This document shows positions 22,401-34,085 of a stretch of DNA of 64,000 nucleotides, one piece after another. The stretch is taken from NCBI RefSeq assembly GCF_965363235.1, contig NC_134841.1:61587078-61651077 (forward strand), written 5' to 3'. How positions within the stretch are numbered: position 1 is the stretch's first letter; every line of letters begins with the position of its first letter. The notes below the pieces were generated by a model. That model was not told the DNA's origin. It did no database searches and was given only the letters and a program-made list of their open reading frames with translations. The translations under genes were made by a program, and so were the position numbers. This stretch comes from Mytilus galloprovincialis (Eukaryota > Mollusca > Bivalvia > Mytilida > Mytilidae).

Positions 22401-25400
22401 TTTAATGCTTTGGATACCACTAGTTTTAGCAATGAGAATATTTTGCACCATACATATAGAACACAACTACCATATGAATCTGTCGGTCCTTAGTAAGAAG
22501 CCTGTAAAATAAGGCTTGTAATTTTTTGAGAACCACCAAATCGAATGCAACCAAACATGGCATGAATATTCCTTATGAGGTGCTGACCAAGTGTTGTTAC
22601 TTTGTAGCCGATCCATCATCCAAGATGGCCGCTAGCGGAGGACTTAGTTAAACATGGGACCCTTTGGGAAATACATACAAATGTCTTCTTTTAGAGAACC
22701 ACTGAATGGAATGAAACCAAACATAGCATGAATGTTTATTATCTGGTGCTGACCAAGTGTTGTTACTTTGTAGCCAAATTTTATCTTTTTTTTTATATGA
22801 ATTCAAAAACCCAAGTGGAGTCAGGTGAGCGATACAGACTCTTGAGAGCCTCTAGTTTTACTTTGTTCTGGATTTAATACTTAGGATACCACTGGTTTTA
22901 GCAATGAGAAAATTTTGCACCATACATATAGAACACAACTACCATATGAATGTGTCGGTCCTTAGTAAGAAGCCTGTAAAACAGGGCTTGCAATTTTTTG
23001 GTGTATATCTTGATTTTCTGTTTGTACATTGATGTGGCCATTAGTTTTCTTGTATATATTGTTTAACATTTGTAATTTCATGGCTATTTCTAACTGATTT
23101 ATGTATAGTTTAAATGTTGTATGGTAAGCTTTATTTCTTTTTCATCATTTTGTCTAGAGCTGGTGTCTGATTACCAATCATACCTCCCTTTTCGTTTCAT
23201 TTTTATGAATAATGACAACAGTTTGATTTTAATTTTCATTTATGTATGTACATGTAACAATATAAAACAGTATAAATACATGTAATATCGTAGCACGACT
23301 GCAATAAGACTCACAAGATAACTTGAATAGACAATGTTACTTTCCAATGACTTCTTGTGTAACAGTTCATTAAGAAATTTTTCGATTTTTTTTAAGTCGA
23401 CATGTTGCCATTCACTCGTAATAACAGACAGATATGTTCATCTTAAAATATAGTACAGATAATATAAATTGCTATCATATCTGAGATACTGACTTGAACT
23501 AGGAAACTTAACTTTGTGAATTATCAATGATTACTTGGTCAAATGAGAACTGTTAGATTGGCATTATGACCATATAGTTGCACACTTTTAAAAATCGTTA
23601 GCGTATAACGTATAATAGAGAATCAGCATAGCAAACAATTCTTCGAGTAGCTATATAGTAACTCACTGAACTATGAAAAAGAGGTTCAAGACAAATGAAT
23701 AATTGTAATATTGAGACTAAAGATAGCAGATGAACAGCAAACTCATAAATCGAAAATAAACTTACAATTCCATGACTAAAACTGAAAAAGACATGACAAA
23801 TGAAAGTACAATAGAAACAACATAGAAAACTAAAGACTGAGCAACACGAACCCCACCAAAACTTGGGGATGATCTCAGGTGCTCCGGATGGGTAAGCAGA
23901 TCCTGCTCTACAAATGGCATTTATTAACAATGTTTGTACATGTAGTATCCAGGTCTTCTATTTTCTGAAATATTTAGCGTTTGGATCAATTGCTAATTAA
24001 ATGGATGTTAACACAGCAAGATTGCTATCCCTTATTCTAGATTTTTGTTGCAGTCAACACAAACTTTTTAAATGTTCATAAATAGCTTCACTGAGTTATC
24101 TTGGTTTTATTGTAATCACAGTCAATCATTTATTCATTTATTTTTTTTTAAAATTCAGCAGCTATACATGCACATTGTAGGTTCTGTTTTCTAATTATTA
24201 AATGGTTCATTGTAAATATTACAATGTATTATATGCAGATAGCCTTTCGCTAATGATGGTATTTTTGTTAATTGAATTTCACAACATCTGGATAGTTTTT
24301 CAACTGTAGGTCTTTTTTTATTTTATTCTGGATTTAATGCTTTGGATACCACTGGTTTAAGCAATGAGAATATTTTGCACCATACATATAGAACACAACT
24401 ACCATATGAATCTGTCGGTCCTTAGTAAGAAGCCTGTAAAATAAGGCTTGTAATTTTTTGAGAACCACCAAATCGAATGCAACCAAACATGGCATGAATA
24501 TTCCTTATGAGGTGCTGACCAAGTGTTGTTACTTTGTAGCCGATCCATCATCCAAGATGGCCGCTAGCGGAGGACTTAGTTAAACATGGGACCCTTTGGG
24601 AAATACATACAAATGTCTTCTTTTAGAGAACCACTGAATGGAATGAAACCAAACATAGCATGAATGTTTATTATCTGGTGCTGACCAAGTGTTGTTACTT
24701 TGTAGCCAAATTTTATCTTTTTTTTATATGAATTCAAAAACCCAAGTGGAGTCAGGTGAGCGATACAGACTCTTGAGAGCCTCTAGTTTTACTTTGTTCT
24801 GGATTTAATACTTAGGATACCACTGGTTTTAGCAATGAGAAAATTTTGCACCATACATATAGAACACAACTACCATATGAATGTGTCGGTCCTTAGTAAG
24901 AAGCCTGTAAAACAGGGCTTGCAATTTTTTGGTGTATATCTTGATTTTCTGTTTGTACATTGATGTGGCCATTAGTTTTCTTGTATATATTGTTTAACAT
25001 TTGTAATTTCATGGCTATTTCTAACTGATTTATGTATAGTTTAAATGTTGTATGGTAAGCTTTATTTCTTTTTCATCATTTTGTCTAGAGCTGGTGTCTG
25101 ATTACCAATCATACCTCCCTTTTCGTTTCATTTTTATGAATAATGACAACAGTTTGATTTTAATTTTCATTTATGTATGTACATGTAACAATATAAAACA
25201 GTATAAATACATGTAATATCGTAGCACGACTGCAATAAGACTCACAAGATAACTTGAATAGACAATGTTACTTTCCAATGACTTCTTGTGTAACAGTTCA
25301 TTAAGAAATTTTTCGATTTTTTTTTAAGTCGACATGTTGCCATTCACTCGTAATAACAGACAGATATGTTCATCTTAAAATATAGTACAGATAATATAAA

Positions 25401-27146
25401 TTGCTATCATATCTGAGATACTGACTTGAACTAGGAAACTTAACTTTGTGAATTATCAATGATTACTTGGTCAAATGAGAACTGTTAGATTGGCATTATG
25501 ACCATATAGTTGCACACTTTTAAAAATCGTTAGCGTATAACGTATAATAGAGAATCAGCATAGCAAACAATTCTTCGAGTAGCTATATAGTAACTCACTG
25601 AACTATGAAAAAGAGGTTCAAGACAAATGAATAATTGTAATATTGAGACTAAAGATAGCAGATGAACAGCAAACTCATAAATCGAAAATAAACTTACAAT
25701 TCCATGACTAAAACTGAAAAAGACATGACAAATGAAAGTACAATAGAAACAACATAGAAAACTAAAGACTGAGCAACACGAACCCCACCAAAACTTGGGG
25801 ATGATCTCAGGTGCTCCGGATGGGTAAGCAGATCCTGCTCTACAAATGGCATTTATTAACAATGTTTGTACATGTAGTATCCAGGTCTTCTATTTTCTGA
25901 AATATTTAGCGTTTGGATCAATTGCTAATTAAATGGATGTTAACACAGCAAGATTGCTATCCCTTATTCTAGATTTTTGTTGCAGTCAACACAAACTTTT
26001 TAAATGTTCATAAATAGCTTCACTGAGTTATCTTGGTTTTATTGTAATCACAGTCAATCATTTATTCATTTATTTTTTTTTTAAATTCAGCAGCTATACA
26101 TGCACATTGTAGGTTCTGTTTTCTAATTATTAAATGGTTCATTGTAAATATTACAATGTATTATATGCAGATAGCCTTTCGCTAATGATGGTATTTTTGT
26201 TAATTGAATTTCACAACATCTGGATAGTTTTTCAACTGTAGGTCTTTTTTTATTTTATTCTGGATTTAATGCTTTGGATACCACTGGTTTTAGCAATGAG
26301 AATATTTTGCACCATACATATAGAACACAACTACCATATGAATCTGTCGGTCCTTAGTAAGAAGCCTGTAAAATAAGGCTTGTAATTTTTTGAGAACCAC
26401 CAAATCGAATGCAACCAAACATGGCATGAATATTCCTTATGAGGTGCTGACCAAGTGTTGTTACTTTGTAGCCGATCCATCATCCAAGATGGCCGCTAGC
26501 GGAGGACTTAGTTAAACATGGGACCCTTTGGGAAATACATACAAATGTCTTCTTTTAGAGAACCACTGAATGGAATGAAACCAAACATAGCATGAATGTT
26601 TATTATCTGGTGCTGACCAAGTGTTGTTACTTTGTAGCCAAATTTTATCTTTTTTTTATATGAATTCAAAAACCCAAGTGGAGTCAGGTGAGCGATACAG
26701 ACTCTTGAGAGCCTCTAGTTTTACTTTGTTCTGGATTTAATACTTAGGATACCACTGGTTTTAGCAATGAAAAAATTTTGCACCATACATATAGAACACA
26801 ACTACCATATGAATGTGTCGGTCCTTAGTAAGAAGCCTGTAAAACAGGGCTTGCAATTTTTTGGTGTATATCTTGATTTTCTGTTTGTACATTGATGTGG
26901 CCATTAGTTTTCTTGTATATATTGTTTAACATTTGTAATTTCATGGCTATTTCTAACTGATTTATGTATAGTTTAAATGTTGTATGGTAAGCTTTATTTC
27001 TTTTTCATCATTTTGTCTAGAGCTGGTGTCTGATTACCAATCATACCTCCCTTTTCGTTTCATTTTTATGAATAATGACAACAGTTTGATTTTAATTTTC
27101 ATTTATGTATGTACATGTAACAATATAAAACAGTATAAATACATGT
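19435..27146. repeat. Macrosatellite: four tandem 1.93-kb units
   Basis: Units run at about 19435-21351, 21352-23283, 23284-25214 and 25215-27146, each starting AATATCGTAGCACGACTGC. They are nearly identical (a few substitutions and T-run length changes); unit 1 lacks a 14-bp segment, ATGACCATATAGTT, present in the other three. Each unit also has an internal duplication: a roughly 125-bp module (GGATACCACTGGTTTTAGC ... CGGTCCTTAGTAAGAAGCC) occurs twice, about 470 bp apart. The near-identity means recent amplification, homogenisation or an assembly artefact. The 110-codon minus-strand open frames repeated in every unit (for example 19735-20067) are antisense repeat sequence, not a supported gene. 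Confidence 0.95.
19625..20125 (-). repeat. Nested repeat inside each 1.93-kb unit
   Basis: Described for unit 1; the other three units have the same structure. About 19628-19735 (ATCTGAGATACTGACTTGAA, then TGGTCAAATGAGAACTG) is a diverged copy of the 148-bp repeat at 28398-29190. About 20075-20120 (TAGTATCCAGGTCTTC) matches that element's later part at 29130-29175. Between them, on the minus strand, lies the 3' region of the retroelement seen at 15690-15935 (minus-strand GTAGAGCAGGATCTGCTTAC, then GGAGCACCTGAGATC). So a retroelement tail inserted into an older repeat before the whole was amplified. Confidence 0.7.
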
Positions 27147-27469
27147 ATAATCTCGTTCCATCATTAATATTGGTCATTGTTGGTATATATTTATCTTTAA
27201 GTTTAACAATGTACTGTGAGAGAGCTATCTTCTAACAGATACTTTGTATTATGGTTATTGTGAAACCACTGATTCAAAGGACAAGTTTCACTTATTCAAT
27301 ATAAACTTTACCACATATTGGTTCTCAACACTCAATTTGGATCTTGGATGCCAAAAACAATTAAAGTTTTTAAATGAACAAAAAATTGTCAAGAACAAAT
27401 TAAAAAAAAATTTGTAATGGTTCCACAGAACCCACTGTCTCACCTACTTTTGCTGCAAGTCCCAGGCTT
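27147..27469. other. Spacer after the macrosatellite
   Basis: Unit homology stops at about 27146. No feature in the following 320 bp. Confidence 0.4.
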
Positions 27470-28397
27470 AACAAAAATATTCCTCTTTATCATGTTTATA
27501 CTATCTTTAGATTGTAAAAATCAAGGATAGTTTATGAATCTAACAAACGTTTTAAAAACATTAACTGCAGACTGTATGTAATGTTAACTGGAAGAAAAAA
27601 AGTCCATTTATAAGTAAAATATGGAAAAAGTGATTTTTTTTTTTTTTTACAAATTTACTTCTGAATAATATCTTATGATCAGAAACAGGCTTTTGTCTAA
27701 GTTTGGTAGAAATCCAGGATAGTTTAAGAACATTATAAAAATTTTAAAAACTTAAACCACAGAGTGAATGTTTTGTTTCTGGCAAAAAAACTAAGTCCAT
27801 TCATAAGTAAAATACGGAAAAGTGAAAATTAATTTAAAAAATTTTTCATCTTGATACTATCTTATGATCATAAACAAGCTTCTGTCCAAGTTTGGTACAA
27901 ATCAAGGATAGTTTATGAAAGTTATTAAAATTTTAAAAACTTTTAACCACAGAGAGAATGTAATGTTTCCTCGCAGAAAAACTAAGTCCATTTATAAGTA
28001 AAATACGGAAAAGTGGAAATTCATTTTTACAAAATTTTCTTCTTGATACTATCTTATGATCATAAACAAGCTTCTGTCCAAGTTTGTACTAATCAAGGAT
28101 AGTTTATGAAAGTTATTAAAATTTTAAAAACTTTAACCACAGAGTGAATGTAATGTTTCCTCGCAGAAAAACTAAGTCCATTTATAAGTTAAATACGGAA
28201 AAAATGGAATTTTATTTTTACAAAATTTACTTCTGGATACTCTCTTATGATTATAAACAAGCTTCTGTCCAAGTTTGGTAGAAATTCAGTATAGTTTAAG
28301 AAAGTTATTAAAATTTCAAAGACTTGAACCACAGAGTGAATATTTGTGGACGCAGCCGCCGCCGACGGAATGTAGGATCGCTTGGTCTCACTTTTTC
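27470..28397. repeat. About 190-bp tandem repeat, 4-5 copies
   Basis: CTAAGTCCAT or its equivalent occurs at 27598, 27791, 27982 and 28172 (period 190-193 bp), with shared ATCTTATGATCATAAACAAG and AATCAAGGATAGTTTATGAA segments. The copies have drifted. The array closes with GACGCAGCCGCCGCCG and then the terminal motif GGCTCGACAAAAAT at about 28410. Confidence 0.85.
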
Positions 28398-29250
28398 AAC
28401 TAAAGTCAAAGGCTCGACAAAAATAGACCAAAACACGAAAACTTAACACTGTGCAATGAACCGTGAAAATGAGGTCATGGTCAAATAAAACCTGCGCGAC
28501 TGACATAAAGATCATAAAATATTTCCATACACCAAATATAGTTGACCTATGGCATATAGTGTTAGATAAAAAGACCAAAACTCAAAAACTTAACTTTGAC
28601 CACTGAACCATGAAAATGAGGTCAAGGTCACATGACATCTGCCCGCTAGACATGTACACTTTACAATCATTCCATACAACAAATATAGTAGACCTATTGC
28701 ATATAGTATGAGAAAAACAGACCAAAACACAAAAATTTAACTATAACCACTGAACCATGAAAATGAGGTCAAGGTCAGATGACACCTGCCAGTTGGACAT
28801 GTACACCTTACAGTCCTTCCATACACCGAATATACTAGCCCTATTGCTTATAGTATCTGAGATATGGACTTGACCACCAAAACTTAACCTTGTTCACTGA
28901 TCCATGAAATGAGGTTGAGGTCAAGTGAAAACTGTCTGACAGACACGAGGACCTTGCAAGGTACGCAAATATTAAATATAGTTATCCTATTACTTATTAT
29001 AAGAGAGAATTCAACATTAAAAAAAATTTTGAACTTTTTTTCAAGTGGTCACTGAACCATGACAATGAGGTCAAGGACATTGGACATGTGACTGACGGAA
29101 ACTTCGTAACATGAAGCATCTATATAAAAAGTATGAAGCATCCAGGTTTTCCACCTTCTAAAATATCAAGCTTTTAAGAAGTGAGCTAACGCCGCCGCCG
29201 TAGCTGCCTCCGGATCACTATCCCTATGTCGAGCTTTAGGCTCGACAAAA
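28398..29250. repeat. About 148-bp tandem repeat, 5 copies (Pearl-like)
   Basis: CACTGAACCATG-type sequence starts at about 28453, 28601, 28748, 28896 and 29050 (period 147-154 bp), followed by AAAATGAGGTCAAGGTCA. The block ends with ACGCCGCCGCCGTAGC and GGCTCGACAAAAAT at about 29240, as does the preceding array. A central satellite with a constant 3' end is the design of the bivalve Pearl/CvA-type elements attributed to Helentron relatives. That assignment is inference; no Helitron 5' end or protein is seen. Confidence 0.75.
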
Positions 29251-29299
29251 ATGTACATCAAAGCAGATATCATACAGTGCTTGATTATAAATATAAGGA

Positions 29300-30945
29300 T
29301 GTCCAAAGTTTATGCTATCAGTCCAAGTTGTGATATTACGGATCCAGTTAAATTTTTAAAATGTTCACTAAAGGTTATACCCCATATAGCAAATGCAAGA
29401 AGAGGTCAAAGAAAGACAACTCTCCAAGAAATCCTGGATGGTTCACTGTAGGCACAACTGGTAGAAGCAGAAGCCAGACGTCAATACAGATAGATCCCTC
29501 ATTCAGCTAGTGCAAGTACTTCCTATGTGTGGCAAACTTTACAATCTCCTGACTGTAAAAAGGCTACTGGTTACATCTGTAATCTTCGACCGCAAGCGAA
29601 TGTTAACCTGAAAATAGAACAAAACAATGCATTACATTCTGGTATGAGATGGATAGACAGTCAACTGACAATCAGCTTGATCAACACTACTTATGATCAA
29701 CATAAAGTGGAGTCACCATCCTGTCCTAGGTTGAATGTGGACTATCATGCACAGAAAAAGTGGGGAACTTGCTGGCAGTATACCCTAAAATGCATAACCT
29801 AATGTTTTATTGGAGACAGAATGAAGATGTATAAAGAAATAGCTAATGGCAAACCAGGACCCAACCCAGGACAACCAAATGTAGCCCTTGCATCTGCTTT
29901 GCAGGATTGTCCAATTGGAAATACCACGGTACAGCAACTACTTGCAGGAGTTGACACACCACCACCATGCCGAAGCAGTATGCAACGCACATCTAACAGA
30001 GTAGCAGCTGAAATGGTCAAACTCAACAAAACAGACATGGCACAGAAACTTGAACAAGTAAAAGAAGTGAACCAACGAAATCAACATAACTGTGGATGCT
30101 AGATACAACAGCAACACAATTGTTAGTAAAAAGAAGCCGGGTCAGAATGCCACTCAAGCATTCGCACTTGGTATTGAAACAATGACAGACAGAAAGTTTA
30201 TTGTAGCTGCAGTTGTGCAGAATAAGATGTGCTGGAAAGGGGCTTGGCTTAGAGTGAAAGGCTTTCCAATAGAATGTCCAGGCCATGAAGAATGTACTTC
30301 ATATTTATACAGAGCTGCTGCCCTGTCAGAGTATGAGCTGACAAAATAGATGGGAAACCAGCTAGGACTACAGAAATTTCTGGTATGGTATGTGACCACA
30401 GATGGAGATGGACTTTCCGTTAGAGGTATTGAAGATGCCATTAAAGCTCTGGAACTAATGTGGGAGGTAGAAAGACTGGCAGATCCAGTACATTTGGGGC
30501 AGTCTCAATTTAGAGCCTCTAATCGTGCTCAATACAGTGTGGCAATGATCCATGGTAAAACAAAAGAAGAAAATAGACAAATAAAGACAGTGTTTAGCAA
30601 AGATATCAAGTGCATTTGCTCCATGATAATTAATAAACTGATGGAAAAGTACGACAAAAACATTAATGATATGAGTAAAGACTTACCAAAAGTTCTAGAT
30701 GCAACTCTTCACTGCTATGATGGTGACTGCACCCTGTGTCAGGAACATTCCATTGTCTGCAAAGGTGATGCTGCACTTGACTGGTGGAGTCGTTCCCATT
30801 ACTTATCCACATACCAAATCACTGCCCTGCAAATAGATAAAACAGAAAAAATTTTACTATAAGAAATCCTGAAAATGAAACTAACAAAAGCAGCTGTTGA
30901 AAGTATGAAACTGTATGACAATAGAAACAAAAATGAAGGAGTTTA
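29300..30945 (+). pseudogene. Decayed Mutator-like transposase
   Basis: Homologous segments follow in order across several frames: ESPSCPRLNV and KWGTCWQYTLKC (to about 29800); MYKEI, GPNPGQPNVALASALQD, GNTTVQQLLAGVDTPPP (29821-30075); ITVDARYNS, GQNATQAFALGIE, QNKMCWKGAWLR, KGFPIECPGHEEC (to 30348); then VTTDGDG, MWEVERLADPVHLGQSQFR, LHCYDGDCTLCQEHSIVCKG (30350-30862) and LTKAAVESMKLYDN (to about 30935). This order fits the Mutator-like transposase domain family common in marine invertebrates. Breaks are visible: stops near 29449 and 29492, a frameshift near 30075, an in-frame TAG at about 30347, a TAA at 30860, and truncation after YRAI at about 30945, where the repeat of 4605-4890 takes over. 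No TIR or 9-bp duplication was found around it. Confidence 0.7.
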
Positions 30946-31232
30946 CAGAGCAATAAATAAATTTGGTGTTTTTACTGTCTTCTGATTGGTTAAAACTATT
31001 AGTTTTATTTTCATTGTTGTCAATTTTGATGGCGACACGCCCACTCTGACATTGTTTATTCACACGCCAACATGCGTGTACATTGTTATTGTTAATATAA
31101 ATAATATAAAAAGTTCTTTGAGCCTTATTTTTGATAGAAATTTATTTATAATGAATGGCAATAATTTATTTTGATTTTATTGAACCATAAAACTAATTTT
31201 TGACTCTTCACATTTTACATAATCCGCTTTAC
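30945..31232. repeat. Half copy of the 4605 fold-back repeat
   Basis: AATAAATAAATTTGGTG at the left and CATAATCCGCTT at the right match 4605-4890 closely across about 285 bp. The right palindrome arm is absent: after ATAATCCGCTT the sequence is unrelated (TACAAAGATG). It cuts into the C-terminal coding end of the Mutator-like transposase remnant. Confidence 0.8.
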
Positions 31233-31396
31233 AAAGATGTAGATAACAACCTGATAAGACCTGTATAAATGACCGAAAACTTTAGAGACGTTCTGAGAAT
31301 TTTATTCTGACTTCCGGCCAAGAGATATTCAGTGGCCCAAAGACACATCCAAAACTCGCCAATATATAAGCATGAACCCATTAAGGGGTTCATGCA
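31233..31396. other. Junction before the satellite, with a hairpin
   Basis: Unassigned sequence ending in a perfect 10-bp inverted repeat, GCATGAACCC (31370-31379) and GGGTTCATGC (31386-31395). The satellite phase begins immediately after it at about 31396. Confidence 0.6.
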
Positions 31397-34085
31397 AATA
31401 AATCTCTATTGTACACCTCCTTGAAGTCATTTGGATTGATTATCACCCCTTAATACATTATACACAAAGTATAACCTACCATTACCTCACACCTGACAGT
31501 ATCAAACATATCTTTATTGTTCACCACCTATGAAGTCATTTCGATTGATTATCTCCCCCTTAATACATTATGCACAAAGTATAACCTACAATAACCTCAA
31601 ACATAACAGTATCAAACAAATTTTTTTGTTCACCCCCTATGAAGTCATTTGGATTAATTATCTCCCCTTAATACATTTTACACAAAGTATAACTTACCAT
31701 TACCTCCAACCTGAGAGTATAAAACAATCTTTTTGTTCATCACTCCCTATGAATTCATTTGGGTTGATTATCTCCCCTTAATACATCATAAACAAAGTAT
31801 ATATAATCTACCATTACATGTACCTCAAACCTGACAGTATAAAACAAATCTTTATTGTTCATCCCCTATGAAGTCATTTGGATTAATTATCTCCCCTTAA
31901 TACATTATACACAAAGTATATATAACCTACCGTTGCCTACAACCTCACAGTATCAAACAAATCTTTATTGTTTACCCCCTATGTAGTCATTTGGATTTAT
32001 TATCTCTCCCTAATACATTATACACAAAGAATAACCCAACGTTTCCTCAAACCTGACAGTATAAAACAAATCTTTATTGTTCACCCACTATGTAGTCATT
32101 TGAATTGATTATCTCCTCTTATATATAACCTAATGTTACCTCAAACCTGACAGAATGAAACAAATCTTCATTGTTCACCCCTATGAAGTCATTTGGATTA
32201 AATATCTCCCCTTAATACATTCTACTCAAAGTATAACCTACTGTTACCTTAAACATTACAGTCTAAAACCAATGTTTTTGTTCACCTCCTATGTTAATTG
32301 GATTAATTATCTCCCCTTAACACATTATACACAAAGTATAACGTTCTGTAACCTCAAACCTGACAGCATAAAACATGTTTTTTGTTCACCCCCTATAAGT
32401 CATTTGAATGGATTATCTCCCCTTAATACATTATACACAAAGTATATAAAATATCATTACCTCAAACCAGACAGTATAAAACAAATCTTTATTGTTCACC
32501 ACCTATAAAGTCATTTCAATTGATTATCTCCCCTTAATAAATTATACACAAAGTATAACCTACCGTTACCTCAAACATTACAGAATAAAACAAATCTTTT
32601 TGTCCCCCCCCCCCCCCTAATGAAGTCATTTGGATTAATAATCTCTCCTTGATACATTATACACAAAGTATAACCTACCATTACCTCAAACATTACAGTA
32701 TAAAACAAATCTTTTTACTCACCCCCTTTGAAATCAATTGGATTGATCATCTCCCCTTACTACATTATACACAAAGTATAACCTTCCATTACCTCAAACC
32801 TGACAGCATAAAACAGTTTTTTAGTTCACCCCATATGAAGTCATTTGAATTGATTATCTCTCCTTAATAAATTATACACAAAGTATAACCAACCGTTACC
32901 TCAAACCTGACAGTATAAAACAAATCTTGTTGTTCACCCCTTTTGAAATCAATTGGATTGATTATCTCCCATTAATACATTATACACAAAGTATAACCTA
33001 CTGTTACCCCAAACCTGACAGTATAAAACAAATCTTGTTGTTCACCCCTTTTGAAATCAATTGGATTGATGATCTCCCCTTAATACATTATACACAAAGT
33101 ATAACCTTCCTTTACCTCAAACATTACAATATAACACAAATCTTTTTCTTTCACCACCTATGAAGTCATTTCGATTGATCTAATCTCACCATTAATGCAT
33201 TATATATATACACAAAGTATAACCTATCAATACCTCAAACATTACAGTATAAAACAAATCTTTTTGTTGAAACCCCTATGAAGTCATTTGGATTAATTTT
33301 CTCCCCTTAATACATTATACACAAATTATAACCTACCATTACAGTATAAAACAAATGTTTTTATTCACCCCCATAATAAATTATTCACAAAGTATATATA
33401 ACCTACCATTACCTCAAACTTGACAGTAATAAAACAAATCTTTTTGTTCACCTCCTTTGAAATCAATTGGATTGATTATCTCCCCTTAATACATTATACA
33501 CCAAGTATAACCTTCCGTTACCTCAAACCTGACAGTAATAAAACAAATCATTTTGTTCACCCCCTTCGAAATCAATTGGATTGATTATCTCCCTTTAATA
33601 CATTATACACAAAGTATAACCTTCCATTACCTCAAACCTGACAGCATAAAACAATTTTTTAGTTACCCCCATATGAAGTCATTTGAATTGATTATCTCCC
33701 CTTAATACATTTTACACAAAGTATATATAACCTACCGTTACCTCAAACCTGACAGTATAAAACAAATCTTTATCGTTCACCACCTATGAAGTCATTTGGA
33801 TTAATAATCTCTCCTTAATACATTATACACAAAGTATAACCTACCATTACCTCAAACATTACAGTATAAAACAAATCTTGTTGTTCAACCCCTTTGAAAT
33901 CAATTGGATTGATTATCTCCCCTTAATACATTATACACAATGTATATATAACCTAACGTTACCTCAAACCTGACAGTATAAAACAAATCTTTATCGTTCA
34001 CCACCTATGAAGTCATTTCCATTGATTTAATCTCCCCATTAATACATTATATATATACACAAAGTATAACCTTCCTTTACCTCAA

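Noticed and set aside
19735..25862. Identical 110-codon minus-strand open frames in each 1.93-kb unit
   Set aside because: The sequence is the 3' non-coding tail of a retroelement also seen at 15690-15935; the repetition comes from the unit amplification, not from gene conservation.
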